Positions 16,449 through 25,713 are shown, counted from the stretch's first letter. The stretch is 64,000 bases of DNA from Caulobacter flavus (GCF_003722335.1 NZ_CP026100.1:3198001-3262000), one strand, 5' to 3'. The notes: generated by a model from the letters alone, not told the origin. Numbers and translations are program-made.

Positions 16449-19349
16449 ATGACCTTCAAGACCTGGACCCTGTGGAGCACGGCCTCGGCCGCCGTCCTGA
16501 TGTCGGCGACGACGGCGATGGCCGCTCCGGCGCCCAAGCCGGCCCTGGCCATTCCGGCCGGCGACCTGGCCACGGCCCTGCCGGCCTTCTCGCGCGCCAC
16601 CGGCCTGCAGGTGCTGGCCGATCCGGCCCTGCTGGCGGGCAAGCGCACGCCGGGCGTGCGCGGCGAGGTCGACGCCGAGCAGGGGCTGAACCAGCTGCTG
16701 CGCGGCACGGGCCTGACCTTCGTGCGCAACGGCGGCGCGGCCGTCCTGCGCCCGGCCGCCCAGAAGATCTCGACCGCCCCGGCCGCCCGCCGCGCCGAGG
16801 CCGCCGCCCCGGTCGCCGCCGCCGAACTGGCCGCCGACGAGGCCGCCACCGTCGAGGAGATCGTCGTCACCGGCGGCTTCGCCAACTCGCTGGCCCGGGC
16901 GTTGGCCGACAAGCGCAAGGCCGCCAACGTCGTCGACGCCATCTCGGCCGAGGACATCGGCAAGTTCCCGTCCAACAACATCGCCGAGGCCCTGCAGCGC
17001 GTGCCGGGCGTGGCCATCACCCGCGACCGGGGCGAGGGCCTGTTCGTCCGCGTGCGCGGCCTGGGCCCCAACTTCCAGATCGTCACGCTCAACGGCCGCA
17101 GCGCCGCGGTGAACGAGAACATGCGCGACAGCGGCCAGAGCGGGCGCCAGTTCCGCTTCGACACCCTGCCGTCCGAACTGGTCGCCGGCGTCGAGGTCGG
17201 CAAGACCCCGCTGGCCTCGCTGGACGAAGGCGCCATCGGCGGCGTGGTCGACATCAAGACCTTTCGCCCCCTGACCCTGGGCAAGAACACCATCGCCGCC
17301 TCGGCCACCGCCAGCCATCCGCAGCTGGCCGGCGCCACCGACCCGCGCGTGTCGGGCCTGCTCAGCTGGGTCAACGAAGACAAGAGCTTCGGCGCGCTGC
17401 TGGCGCTCGTCTACGACCAGCGCACCCTGCGCCAGGACCGCGTCACCGGCGTCAGCTGGAGCTACACCGACACCTCGACCACCCTGGGCAAGAGCCTGGC
17501 GGCCCAGGGGATCAACCTCTATCCGACCGCCATCCGCCCGACCCTCGAGCGCGAGGACCGCGAGCGCAAGGGCCTTGTGTTCTCGGCCCAGTACCGTCCG
17601 ACCGACGCCACCGAGATCACCTTCGACGCCAGCTACACTCACCTGGACGACCACTACGACGAGCTGACCTATTCGGTCGACCAGACGGTCTCGACCCTGG
17701 TTCCTGGCTCGGCGGTGGTGCGCGACGGCACGCTGGTCGGCGGCACGGTCACCTCGACCAGCCAGATCGGCCGCGAGGTCAGCGACCTGGCCCACGACAA
17801 CCTGATGCTGGCCATCAACGGCAAGCAGCGGATCGGCGAATGGACCTTCTCGGGCGACGCGGCCTATGCGCGCGCCTATTCGGAGACCTCCAAGCCGATC
17901 ACCCGCACGCGCCTGCTGGGCGCCATCGGCCAGACCTCCTTCAACATGACCAAGGCCGACGACGACGTCCTGCCCAGCGTCACCCTGGCCACGGGCAACC
18001 TGTCGAACCCCTCGCTGCTGCCGTTCCGCCGCATCGAATGGCGCACCAACGACTCGCTCGACCTGGAAAAGGCCATCCAGGCCGACGCCGAGCGCCCCGT
18101 CGCGCTGGGGCCGTTCACCCGCGTGGCCTTCGGCGTGAAGTTCCGCGAGCGTGAGCGCACCTACAATCGCGCCGACATCAACTTCACCACCAACCTGGCC
18201 GGCAAGTACTTCGACGCCAGCTACTTCGAGACCTTTCCGGCCGACGACTTCCTCGGCGAGGTGGGCGGCGCCCTGCCGCGCACCTGGGTGATGCCCAATC
18301 CCGAGAAGTTCTGGGCCCTGGCCGACAAGACCCAGAAGGGCACGGCCCGCGCCGACCAGCGCAACTCCTACTTCGTGTCGGAAGAGATCCTGGCCGGCTA
18401 CGGCCTGACCGACATGGACACGCAGCTGTTCGGCCGTCCGCTACGCGGCCAGCTGGGCGTCCGCGTCGCCCAGACCAAGCAGGTCTCGGCCGGCCACGCC
18501 GACAACGGCAGCGCCGCGGTCCCGGTGCGCTACGAGAAGACCTATACCGACGTCCTGCCGACGGCGAACTTCGCCATGGACATCACCGACACCCTGCAGG
18601 CCCGCTTCGCCGCGGCCAAGGTGATCACCCGTCCGTCGCTGGCCGATCTCGCCCCGCGCCTGACGCTGAACTCGTCGGGCACGGTGCTGACGGCGGTGGG
18701 CGGCAATCCGCAGCTGCAGCCGTTCGAGGCCTGGCAGTACGACGCCACGCTGGAATGGTACTTCGCCCCGGGCAGCGCGATCGTGGCCGGCGCCTTCTAC
18801 AAGGACATCACCACCTTCGTTTACAGCCAGATGACCAACATCGTGGTCGACGGCCAGACCTACCGCCTGACCTCGCCGACCAACGGCGGGGAGGCCAGCA
18901 TCAAGGGCGTCGAGCTGGCCTACCAGCACCTGTTCAAGAACCTGCCCGCGCCGTTCGACGGCCTCGGCTTCCTTGCCAACTACACCTACACCGACACCGA
19001 GGCGACCTACTCGCCGACGCTGAAGGACGAGATGGTCAACGTGGCCAAGAACAGCTTCAACGTCACCGGTTTCTACGAGAAGGACCGCATCGCCGCCCGC
19101 GCCAGCTACAGCTGGGTGGATGACGTGCTGCAGGACGTCGGCGGCGCGGGCCTGTCGGCCCTGAACGACAAGGCCTTCGGCTCGCTGGACGCCAGCGTCA
19201 GCTACAAGATCACCGACAACATCACCGCGGCCCTCGAAGGCCAGAACCTGACCGACGCCGCCCAGTGGCAGTTCGTGAAGGGCGGCTGGTTCGGCGGCTA
19301 CACCCACTACGGCCGCACCGTGAGCTTTGGCCTGCGCGCCAAGTTCTAG
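16449..19349 (+). CDS. TonB-dependent receptor with STN signalling domain (FecA-like)
   Basis: A 966-residue outer-membrane receptor. After a signal peptide (ending about residue 26, MSATTAMAA) comes a short secretin/TonB N-terminal domain at about 32-100 (IPAGDLATALPAFSRATGLQ, then LNQLLRGTGLTFVRN). This domain interacts with FecR in transducing receptors. The TonB box region (VEEIVVTGGF) and plug (AEDIGKFPSNNIAEALQRVP, then VRVRGLGPNFQ) follow. A long barrel closes at SFGLRAKF. The order sigma, FecR, receptor is the complete cell-surface signalling cassette. The next gene is a secreted acid phosphatase, so a phosphorylated ligand is an attractive inference. The ligand itself is not readable. 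Confidence 0.92.
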   Translation: MTFKTWTLWSTASAAVLMSATTAMAAPAPKPALAIPAGDLATALPAFSRATGLQVLADPALLAGKRTPGVRGEVDAEQGLNQLLRGTGLTFVRNGGAAVLRPAAQKISTAPAARRAEAAAPVAAAELAADEAATVEEIVVTGGFANSLARALADKRKAANVVDAISAEDIGKFPSNNIAEALQRVPGVAITRDRGEGLFVRVRGLGPNFQIVTLNGRSAAVNENMRDSGQSGRQFRFDTLPSELVAGVEVGKTPLASLDEGAIGGVVDIKTFRPLTLGKNTIAASATASHPQLAGATDPRVSGLLSWVNEDKSFGALLALVYDQRTLRQDRVTGVSWSYTDTSTTLGKSLAAQGINLYPTAIRPTLEREDRERKGLVFSAQYRPTDATEITFDASYTHLDDHYDELTYSVDQTVSTLVPGSAVVRDGTLVGGTVTSTSQIGREVSDLAHDNLMLAINGKQRIGEWTFSGDAAYARAYSETSKPITRTRLLGAIGQTSFNMTKADDDVLPSVTLATGNLSNPSLLPFRRIEWRTNDSLDLEKAIQADAERPVALGPFTRVAFGVKFRERERTYNRADINFTTNLAGKYFDASYFETFPADDFLGEVGGALPRTWVMPNPEKFWALADKTQKGTARADQRNSYFVSEEILAGYGLTDMDTQLFGRPLRGQLGVRVAQTKQVSAGHADNGSAAVPVRYEKTYTDVLPTANFAMDITDTLQARFAAAKVITRPSLADLAPRLTLNSSGTVLTAVGGNPQLQPFEAWQYDATLEWYFAPGSAIVAGAFYKDITTFVYSQMTNIVVDGQTYRLTSPTNGGEASIKGVELAYQHLFKNLPAPFDGLGFLANYTYTDTEATYSPTLKDEMVNVAKNSFNVTGFYEKDRIAARASYSWVDDVLQDVGGAGLSALNDKAFGSLDASVSYKITDNITAALEGQNLTDAAQWQFVKGGWFGGYTHYGRTVSFGLRAKF

Positions 19350-19380
19350 GCCGCGGTCCCTTCTGAAGTCCCCTTGAACT

Positions 19381-19418
19381 GGCCCGCGCGCTCAACCCGC
19401 GCGGGCCTCTTTTCTTTC
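19381..19418 (+). terminator. Intrinsic terminator after the STN receptor
   Basis: GGCCCGCGCG (19381-19390) pairs perfectly with CGCGCGGGCC (19398-19407) around a 7-base loop, followed by TCTTTTCTTTC. The phosphatase Shine-Dalgarno (AAGGAG) starts directly after it, so the phosphatase is either expressed by read-through or from a very short leader. Confidence 0.8.
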
Positions 19419-19435
19419 GCAAGGAGCTCTCGCCC

Positions 19436-20671
19436 ATGCGCCTCTTCGCCCGCCTGGCGCTCGCCGCCCTGGCCGTTCTTTCCACTACGCCCGCCGCCGC
19501 CGACACTCTGGAGAAGGTGGTGGTCGTCACGCGCCACGGCGTCCGCGCCGCCATGTCGAGTCCCGAACGGCTGGAGACGGCCACCGCCCGGCCCTGGCCG
19601 CGCTTCTCGGTTCCGGCCGGCCACCTGACGGCCAACGGCGCCGAACTGTCCACGCTGTTCGGCGGCTACTACCGGGCGCTCTACGAGAAGCAGGGCCTGC
19701 TGGCGGGCGCCGGCTGCGGGCAGGTCTACTACTGGGCCAACGTCACCCAGCGCACGATCGCCACGGCCAAGGCGCTGGGGCAGGGCCTGTCGCCAGGCTG
19801 CGCGGTCGAGGTCCACAACGTGGGCGAGGGCAAGGTCGACCCGATGTTCGAGCCCGTCACCGCTGGCGTCGTGAAGGCCGACGTCGCCAAGGCCCGCGCC
19901 GCCGTGTCCGGCCGGGTGGGCGGCGATCTCGCCGCCTGGAGCGCGGCTCACCGCGACGCCGTCGACAGCCTGGACGAACTGCTGATGCAGTGCGACGCCG
20001 CGCCTTGCCCGGCGGCGCCCGGCAAGCGCCGGATCTTCGACGCCAAGCCCGGCTTCTCGGCCGAAGCCGACGCCACGGTGGGGATCGAGGGTCCGGAAGC
20101 CTTCGCCTCGGGCGTCACCGAAAGCCTGCTGATGGCCTGGGCCGACGGCCAGGACTTCGCGAGCCTGGGCTGGAAGGGACTGGGCGAGGCCTCGCTGTTG
20201 CGGGTCTTCCCGCTGCACCAGGCCGAGTTCGACCTGCGCCTGCGCACGCCCGAGGTGGCCAGGATCGGCGCCTCGCATCTGGCGACGCGGGTGCTGGCGA
20301 CCCTGGACGACGGTCCCGACGCCGTCGGCGGCAAGGACGCGAAGATGGTGATGATCGTCGGCCACGACGGCACCCTGGCCATGCTGGGCGGGCTGCTGGG
20401 GCTGGACTGGACCGCGCCGGGCTACCAGCCGGGCCAGATCGCGCCGGGCGGGGCGCTGGTGTTCGAGCGCTGGAAGCGCGACGACGGCGCGCGGGTGATC
20501 CGCGCCCGCTACACGGTGCAGACCCTGTCGCAGTTGCGGGAGAAGAAAGCGCTGACCCTGGCCGCGCCGCCGGCCAGTTCGCCGATCTTCGTGCCCCGCT
20601 GCAGCGAGGCGAGCCTGGACTGCCCCCTGGACCGCTTCGGCGCGGTGGTGAAGGCGGCGGTGGCGCCTTAG
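19436..20671 (+). CDS. Histidine acid phosphatase (AppA/Agp-like, possible phytase)
   Basis: A 411-residue periplasmic phosphatase of the histidine-acid-phosphatase clade. It has a signal peptide at about 1-22 (FARLALAALAVLSTTPAAA). The catalytic motif VVTRHGVRAA places the phosphohistidine at His34. The distal MIVGHDGTL supplies the His-Asp proton donor pair (His310-Asp311), and VTQRTIATAKALGQGL carries the conserved Arg-Thr. Members hydrolyse glucose-1-phosphate, phytate and other phosphomonoesters. The Pro that follows RHGxRA in E. coli phytase is replaced here by Ala. It lies 86 bp after the FecA-like receptor on the same strand, which suggests joint use of a phosphorylated nutrient. Phytate is a possibility only. 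Confidence 0.88.
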   Translation: MRLFARLALAALAVLSTTPAAADTLEKVVVVTRHGVRAAMSSPERLETATARPWPRFSVPAGHLTANGAELSTLFGGYYRALYEKQGLLAGAGCGQVYYWANVTQRTIATAKALGQGLSPGCAVEVHNVGEGKVDPMFEPVTAGVVKADVAKARAAVSGRVGGDLAAWSAAHRDAVDSLDELLMQCDAAPCPAAPGKRRIFDAKPGFSAEADATVGIEGPEAFASGVTESLLMAWADGQDFASLGWKGLGEASLLRVFPLHQAEFDLRLRTPEVARIGASHLATRVLATLDDGPDAVGGKDAKMVMIVGHDGTLAMLGGLLGLDWTAPGYQPGQIAPGGALVFERWKRDDGARVIRARYTVQTLSQLREKKALTLAAPPASSPIFVPRCSEASLDCPLDRFGAVVKAAVAP

Positions 20672-20686
20672 GGGCCGATTTTCCTT

Positions 20687-20720
20687 CCCGTCATTCCCGC
20701 CGCAAGGCGGGAATGACGGG
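20687..20720. repeat. Palindromic extragenic element between convergent genes
   Basis: CCCGTCATTCCCGCC (20687-20701) and GGCGGGAATGACGGG (20706-20720) form a perfect 15-bp stem with a GCAA tetraloop. It lies between the stops of the phosphatase and the EmrB gene. The GTCATTCCCGC core is common in repeat families of proteobacteria. It probably acts as a bidirectional terminator or mRNA end stabiliser. Confidence 0.75.
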
Positions 20721-20735
20721 TGTTGTGGAGACGCC

Positions 20736-22289
20736 TCAGTGCGCCGCCGAGGTGTCGGCCACGCGGGTCGGCTTGGGGGCCAGCCAGACGATGGTCGCGG
20801 CCACCATGAACAGCACGGCCATGGCCATGAACACCTGGTTGGTGGCCAGCATCACGCCCTGGCTCTGGACCATGTTGTCCAGCGTGCCGCGCGCCTGATC
20901 GGCGCTCATCCCCAAGCCCTTCAGCTGGTCCATCGTGCCCTGCGCGCCGTTCAGCACGCCCGACAGCTCGTTGTGGTTGCGGCTGGCGCCGTCGGCCCAG
21001 ACCGTGGTCACCACCGAGGTCGCGAAGGCCCCCGACAGCGTGCGGCAGAAGTTCATCAGGCCGGCGGCGCTGGCGGTCTCCTCGACCCTGACGCTGGCGA
21101 GCGCCAGGGCGGTCACCGGCACGAAGAAGAACGGCATGCCGAAGCCCTGGAACAGCAGCCAGTGGGCGATGTCGAAATAGCCCATCTGCTGGTTGGCCTG
21201 CGCGCGGAAGAAGGTCATCACCGCCATCCACATCAGGCCCAGGAACACCAGCCTGCGGGCGTCGAACTTGGCCGACATGCCAGCGGCGATCGGCGCGACC
21301 ATGACGGCGGTGACGCCCAGCAGGGCCGAGACGTAGCCGGCCCAGGTGGCCGTGTAGCCCATGTTCTGCTGCAGCCAGAGCGGGTTGAGCACATTGATGC
21401 CGAAGAACGCCCCGAAGGCCACGCTGAGGGTTATGACCGCCGCGGTGTAGCCCCGGTGTCGGAAGACCCGCAGGTCGACGATCGGGTTCTCCTCGGTCAG
21501 CTCCCAGATCAGGAAGGCGACGAAGCCGACGGCCGCGACGATGGCCAGGCCGATGATCATCGGCGAGGCGAACCAGTCGTGCTCCTTGCCCAGGTCCAGC
21601 ATGATCTGCAGCGCGCCGACCCAGACGACCAGCAGGCCAAGGCCCACCAGGTCGACCTTCGCGCGGGCAAGAGGCGTCTCGTGGCCCTTCAGCAGGTTCC
21701 AGGCGAACCAGGCGCAGGCGATGGCGATCGGCACGTTGATCCAGAAGATGAAGGCCCAGCCGACGCTGTCGCACAGCGCGCCGCCCAGGATCGGCCCGAG
21801 GATCGGGGCGATCAGGGTGGTCATGGCCCACAGGCCTGTGGCCGCGGCGGCCTTCTCCTTGGGGAAGACGCGCAGCAGCAGGGTCTGCGACAGCGGCATC
21901 AGCGGCCCGCCGCAGGCGCCCTGCAGGATGCGGAACAGCACCAGCAGGCCCAGCGACGGCGCCAGGCCGCACAGGAACGAGAAGATCCCGAACCCGATCA
22001 TGCCGAAGACGAACACCCGCACCGCGCCGAAGCGGGCCGACAGCCAGCCGGTCAGCGGCACGACCACGGCCTCGGCCACGGCGTAGGAGGTGATGACCCA
22101 GGTGCCCTGGCTGGGCGAGACGCCCAGCGCGCCGGCGATGTTGGACACCGAGACGTTGGCGATGGTGGTGTCTAGCACCACCAGGAAGTTGGCGGCGGCC
22201 AGGATCAGGCCGGCAAAGATCATCGCCGGCCCGCTGAGCGGCGCGGGTTCGGAGGCCGCCCGCGCGGGGACGGCTTGAGCGCTGGCCAT
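20736..22289 (-). CDS. emrB: EmrB/QacA-type MFS drug exporter (DHA2)
   Basis: A 517-residue inner-membrane protein with the fourteen-helix pattern of DHA2 drug:proton antiporters. Landmarks are the helix-1 region LVVLDTTIANVSV (motif D1-type), GWLSARFGAVRVF after helix 2, RILQGACGGPLMPLSQTLLL in helix 4 (motif B with its Arg), and LGPILGGALCDSVGWAFIFWIN (motif C, antiporter signature). GGAGG five bases before the ATG fixes the start. It is the last gene of a NodT-EmrA-EmrB operon and is expected to pump lipophilic toxins through the adaptor and outer-membrane channel. Confidence 0.93.
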   Translation of the reverse strand: MASAQAVPARAASEPAPLSGPAMIFAGLILAAANFLVVLDTTIANVSVSNIAGALGVSPSQGTWVITSYAVAEAVVVPLTGWLSARFGAVRVFVFGMIGFGIFSFLCGLAPSLGLLVLFRILQGACGGPLMPLSQTLLLRVFPKEKAAAATGLWAMTTLIAPILGPILGGALCDSVGWAFIFWINVPIAIACAWFAWNLLKGHETPLARAKVDLVGLGLLVVWVGALQIMLDLGKEHDWFASPMIIGLAIVAAVGFVAFLIWELTEENPIVDLRVFRHRGYTAAVITLSVAFGAFFGINVLNPLWLQQNMGYTATWAGYVSALLGVTAVMVAPIAAGMSAKFDARRLVFLGLMWMAVMTFFRAQANQQMGYFDIAHWLLFQGFGMPFFFVPVTALALASVRVEETASAAGLMNFCRTLSGAFATSVVTTVWADGASRNHNELSGVLNGAQGTMDQLKGLGMSADQARGTLDNMVQSQGVMLATNQVFMAMAVLFMVAATIVWLAPKPTRVADTSAAH

Positions 22290-22331
22290 GACGGCCTCCT
22301 TGCTCGAAAGGGTTTTACGCCAGGCGCGCTC

Positions 22332-23495
22332 TTAGTCGCGGGTGTCGATCGTGGCCTTCATCGACAGGCCCACGCGCAGCGGGTGGGCCTTCAGGTCGGC
22401 CGGGTCGATGGCGACGCGGACGGGCAGGCGCTGCACCACCTTGATCCAGTTGCCGGTGGCGTTCTGGGCCGGGATCAGGGCGAAGGCCGCGCCGGTGCCG
22501 CCCGACAGGCCGGCGACCTTGCCGTGGTACGTCACCGCGTTGCCGTAGAGGTCGGCGGTCAGCTCGACCGGCTGGCCGATCTTGACCTTGCGCAACTGGC
22601 CTTCCTTGAAGTTGGCGTCGACATAGGCCGCGGCGATCGGAACCACCTGCATCACCGGCGTGCCGGCCGCGACGCGCTGGCCGACCTGGACGGCGCGCTT
22701 GGCCACCACGCCGTCGATCGGCGCGCGGATCACGGTGCGCGACAGGTCCAGCTGCGCCTGCTCGAACTTGGCGCGGGCGGCGGCGACTTCCGGGTTGGTG
22801 TCGACGGTGGTCCCGTCGGTCAGCACGGCGTTGGCGGCCAGCGAGCCGGCGGCGGCGGCGCGGTTGGCCTGGGCCTGGGCCTGCGAAGCCTTGGCCGAGG
22901 CGAAGGCCGCCTGGGCGTTGGCGAAGGCGTTCTGGGCGCGGGTCAGCTCGTCGCCCGAGACGGCGCCGGTGGCAGCCAGGGCCTTGCGGCGGTCGAGATC
23001 GATACGGGCGCGTTCGAGGTCGGCCTGGGCCGAGGTCAGGCTGGCGGCGGCGCGGGCCTGGTCGGCGTCGCGGGCGGCGATCTGGGCGGCCAGGCTCTGG
23101 TCGGTGGCGAGATAGCCGCGCACCCGGCGCTCGGCGCGGGCCAGGTCGGCCTGCGCCGAGGCCAGGGCGATGCGGGCGTCGCTGTCGTCCAGCGTCACCA
23201 GCACGTCGCCGGCCTTGACGACCTGCGTGTCGTGGACGGCGACGCTGCGCACCGGGCCGCCGACCAGCGGTGTCACCTGGGCGACGTCGGCGCCGACATA
23301 GGCGTTGTCGGTCTCGACGTGGTGCGAGCCCACCAGGGCGTAGTAGGCGCCATAGCCGGCGCCGGCGATCAGGACGACGGCGGCGAGGCCGAGGAACAGC
23401 TTCTTGCGCTTGGCGCCGGCGGCGGCCTTGCCCTTGGCGGCGGCTTGGGCCTCCTGGGAGGAGGAGGCGTCGGCGGAGGCTTCGGAATCGTACAT
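22332..23495 (-). CDS. emrA: EmrA/HlyD-family membrane fusion protein
   Basis: A 387-residue periplasmic adaptor anchored by one N-terminal helix at about residues 33-53 (KKLFLGLAAVVLIAGAGYGA). The biotinyl-lipoyl-like hairpin halves appear as VETDNAYVGADVAQVTPLVG with VHDTQVVKAGDVLVTLD, and later as TVIRAPIDGVVAKRAVQVGQ. Between them lies a long Ala/Gln-rich coiled coil (about residues 110-210) that docks to the outer-membrane channel. It sits between EmrB and the NodT lipoprotein with short gaps. The final segment GLSMKATIDTRD is the usual end of the family. Confidence 0.93.
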   Translation of the reverse strand: MYDSEASADASSSQEAQAAAKGKAAAGAKRKKLFLGLAAVVLIAGAGYGAYYALVGSHHVETDNAYVGADVAQVTPLVGGPVRSVAVHDTQVVKAGDVLVTLDDSDARIALASAQADLARAERRVRGYLATDQSLAAQIAARDADQARAAASLTSAQADLERARIDLDRRKALAATGAVSGDELTRAQNAFANAQAAFASAKASQAQAQANRAAAAGSLAANAVLTDGTTVDTNPEVAAARAKFEQAQLDLSRTVIRAPIDGVVAKRAVQVGQRVAAGTPVMQVVPIAAAYVDANFKEGQLRKVKIGQPVELTADLYGNAVTYHGKVAGLSGGTGAAFALIPAQNATGNWIKVVQRLPVRVAIDPADLKAHPLRVGLSMKATIDTRD

Positions 23496-23518
23496 GGGGG
23501 AGGGCTCCGGGAAACGGA

Positions 23519-24928
23519 TCAGGCGGCGCGGTAGCCGCCGCCGAGGGCGCGCACGAGCGCCACGTCGAGGGTGAAGGCGCGGGTCTCGAGGTCGGCGAGG
23601 GTCCGCTGATTGGCGATCAGGGCGTCCTCGGCGGTGAGGACTTCCAGGTAGGTGGCAAGGCCGCCGCGATAGCGCTGCAGGGCGATGTCGTGGGCGGCCG
23701 ACGAGGCGTCGACGGCCTTGCGGGTCTCGTCGAGCCGGGCGTCGAGGGCGCGGGCGCTGACGGCGGCGTCGGCGATGTCCTTCAGGGCCTGGGCCAGGGT
23801 GCCGTTGTAGCTGGCGACGGCGGCGTCGTAGTCGGCCGCGGCGCCGCGATAGTTGGCCCGCAGCGCGCCGCCCTGGAAGATGGGCAGGCGTACGGCAGGA
23901 CCGATCGAGCCGATGCGCGAGCCGCCCTTGGTCAGCAGGTCCAGACCCAGCGACTGCTGGCCGAAATAGGCCGAGAGGTCGACGTTGGGGTAGAACTCGG
24001 CCTTGGCCTGCTTGATCGACTGGGCGGCGGCTTCGGCGCGCAGCCGGGCGGCGACGACGTCGGGCCGGCGGCCGATCAGGTCGGCCGAGAGGTTGGCCGG
24101 CAGGCCGAAGGCCTTCAGCGCCGCGACCTTCGGGCGATCGATGGAAAGGCCGCGGTCGGGACCGGCGCCCAGCAGGGCCGCCAGGCGGTTGCGGGTCAGG
24201 CCGATGGCTTCGTCGGCGGCGGCCAGCTGGGCGCGGGCCGAGGCCAGGCCCGCCTTCGACTGCTCGGCCGAGCCCCGGTTCTCAAGGCCGTTGGCGGCGC
24301 GGTCGGCGGTCAGCTGGGCCGTCTGCTCGCGAGTCTTGACCGCATCGGCGGCGGCGTCGCGGTCGGCGAACAGCTGGGCCAGGTCCGCATAGGCGGCCGC
24401 GACGCTGGTCGACAGGACGAGGCGCGCCTCGGCGGCGTCGGCCCTGGAGGCTTCCGCCTGCGAGGTGGCGGCGGCCAGGGCCGCGCGGTTCTTGCCGAAG
24501 AAGTCGAGTTCCCAGGAGAAGTCGAGCGTGGCGCGGCCGGTGTCGTTGTAGCCCTTGGGCACGAAGGCGGCCGGGACGCCATTGTTGTAGCTCTGCTTGA
24601 CCGAGGCGTAGGTCGCGCCGGCGCTCAAGGCCGGCAGGGTGGCCGAGCGGGCCTGGCCCGCCAGGGCCTGCGCCTTGCGCACGCGGGCCTCGGCGGCGGC
24701 CAGGTCGGGCGAACCGGCCAGGGCCTCCTCGACCAGGGCGTCGAGCTGGGCGTCGCCATAGGCGGTCCACCAGCGGTCGGCCGGCCAGTCGGCGGCGGGA
24801 GCGGCCAGGCTCTGTTGCGAGGCGTAGGCGTTGGGCGCCTTGATCGCCTGGGCCGGCGGCAGCTTGGGCACGGCGGCGCAGCCGGCCAGGGCCGTGGTCG
24901 CCAGCAGGCCGGCGAGGACCAGTTTCAT
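23519..24928 (-). CDS. NodT/OprM-family outer-membrane efflux lipoprotein
   Basis: About 469 residues from the ATG at 24928. An in-frame ATG at 24958 would add ten residues before the signal. The signal peptide is lipoprotein type with lipobox LAGC (KLVLAGLLATTALAGCAA). Two outer-membrane efflux repeats are evident from LDALVEEALAGSPDLAAAEARV in the first half and AYADLAQLFADRDAAADAVK onwards. QRYRGGLATYLEVLTAEDALI is the hallmark of the second repeat. It forms the trimeric exit duct for EmrA-EmrB. It is first in the operon, and its promoter lies in a region with dyad symmetry shared with the divergent TetR gene. Confidence 0.92.
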   Translation of the reverse strand: MKLVLAGLLATTALAGCAAVPKLPPAQAIKAPNAYASQQSLAAPAADWPADRWWTAYGDAQLDALVEEALAGSPDLAAAEARVRKAQALAGQARSATLPALSAGATYASVKQSYNNGVPAAFVPKGYNDTGRATLDFSWELDFFGKNRAALAAATSQAEASRADAAEARLVLSTSVAAAYADLAQLFADRDAAADAVKTREQTAQLTADRAANGLENRGSAEQSKAGLASARAQLAAADEAIGLTRNRLAALLGAGPDRGLSIDRPKVAALKAFGLPANLSADLIGRRPDVVAARLRAEAAAQSIKQAKAEFYPNVDLSAYFGQQSLGLDLLTKGGSRIGSIGPAVRLPIFQGGALRANYRGAAADYDAAVASYNGTLAQALKDIADAAVSARALDARLDETRKAVDASSAAHDIALQRYRGGLATYLEVLTAEDALIANQRTLADLETRAFTLDVALVRALGGGYRAA

Positions 24929-24977
24929 GGGGGAAGTCCGGGGGAGGGCGTTTGCCATCGGATTTGCTCGATATCAA

Positions 24978-25023
24978 ACCGTACAGGACGGTCCAAATAT
25001 AACTTGACGTGACGGCGTCAAGT
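24978..25023. promoter_or_regulatory. Divergent promoter/operator region of the efflux operon
   Basis: Two dyads lie between the NodT and TetR genes: ACCGTACAGGACGGT (24978-24992, 5-bp arms) and ACTTGACG-N6-CGTCAAGT (25002-25023, perfect 8-bp arms). A further GTACGGTCTGGTCC at 25031-25044 resembles the first one. Such symmetry next to a TetR gene suggests self-regulated repression of both directions. Which dyad is bound is not known. Confidence 0.55.
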
Positions 25024-25098
25024 GAAAAGTGTACGGTCTGGTCCAGAAAACGCCTGGGCCTGGTTAACCGGGCCGATCGGAGACGGGGAGGAGGGCGC

Positions 25099-25713
25099 GT
25101 GCGCGTCAAGACCGAGGAAAAGCGCAAATGCATTCTGGAAGCGGCCAAGGCCGTGTTCCTCGAGCGCGGCTTCCTAGGGGCGAGCATGGCCGAGGTGTCG
25201 GCCCGCGCCGGCGGCTCCAAGCAGACGCTCTACAGCTACTTCGCCTCCAAGGACGACCTCTTCGTGGCCACCATGCTGGAGAAGGGCGCCCAGATCATCG
25301 ATCCGGTGTTCTCGACCTTCGAGAGCGAAGACGACCTGCGCCCCGCGCTCAGCCGTTTTGGCCGCGTGTTCCTGGCGTTCGTGTCGAGCGAGGAGGTTCT
25401 GGCGTTCCGGCGGATGATCATCGCCGAGGGCGCGCGGTCCAATCTGGGCAAGCTGTTCTTCGAGAACGGCCCCAGGCGCGGCTGGACGCGGATGACCGCC
25501 CGCTTCGAGTGGTTCATGGAGCAGGGGCAGATGCGGCGCGTCGATCCCTGGCAGGCGGCCATGCATTTCCAGGCGCTCTGCGAGTCCGGCCCGTTCTATC
25601 GCCTGCTCGAGGGCGTGCTGCCCGAACTGACGCCCGAGATGGTGGACGCGGCGGTGGACGCGGCGGTCGACGTCTTCATGCGCGCCTACGGACTTGAGAC
25701 CGCCGCGACCTGA
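25099..25713 (+). CDS. TetR/AcrR-family repressor of the efflux operon
   Basis: 204 residues from the GTG at 25099, which has GGGGAGGAGG at good spacing. An upstream ATG at 25009 lies inside a dyad-symmetric operator and adds 30 non-family residues. The helix-turn-helix is at about residues 8-50 (KRKCILEAAKAVFLERGFLG, then SMAEVSARAGGSKQTLYSYF, then SKDDLF). The C-terminal region is of the AefR-like/TetR_C type, with FRRMIIAEGARSNLGKLFFE. It is divergent from NodT-EmrA-EmrB and very likely represses that operon and itself, releasing on binding a toxic ligand. Confidence 0.9.
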   Translation: MRVKTEEKRKCILEAAKAVFLERGFLGASMAEVSARAGGSKQTLYSYFASKDDLFVATMLEKGAQIIDPVFSTFESEDDLRPALSRFGRVFLAFVSSEEVLAFRRMIIAEGARSNLGKLFFENGPRRGWTRMTARFEWFMEQGQMRRVDPWQAAMHFQALCESGPFYRLLEGVLPELTPEMVDAAVDAAVDVFMRAYGLETAAT

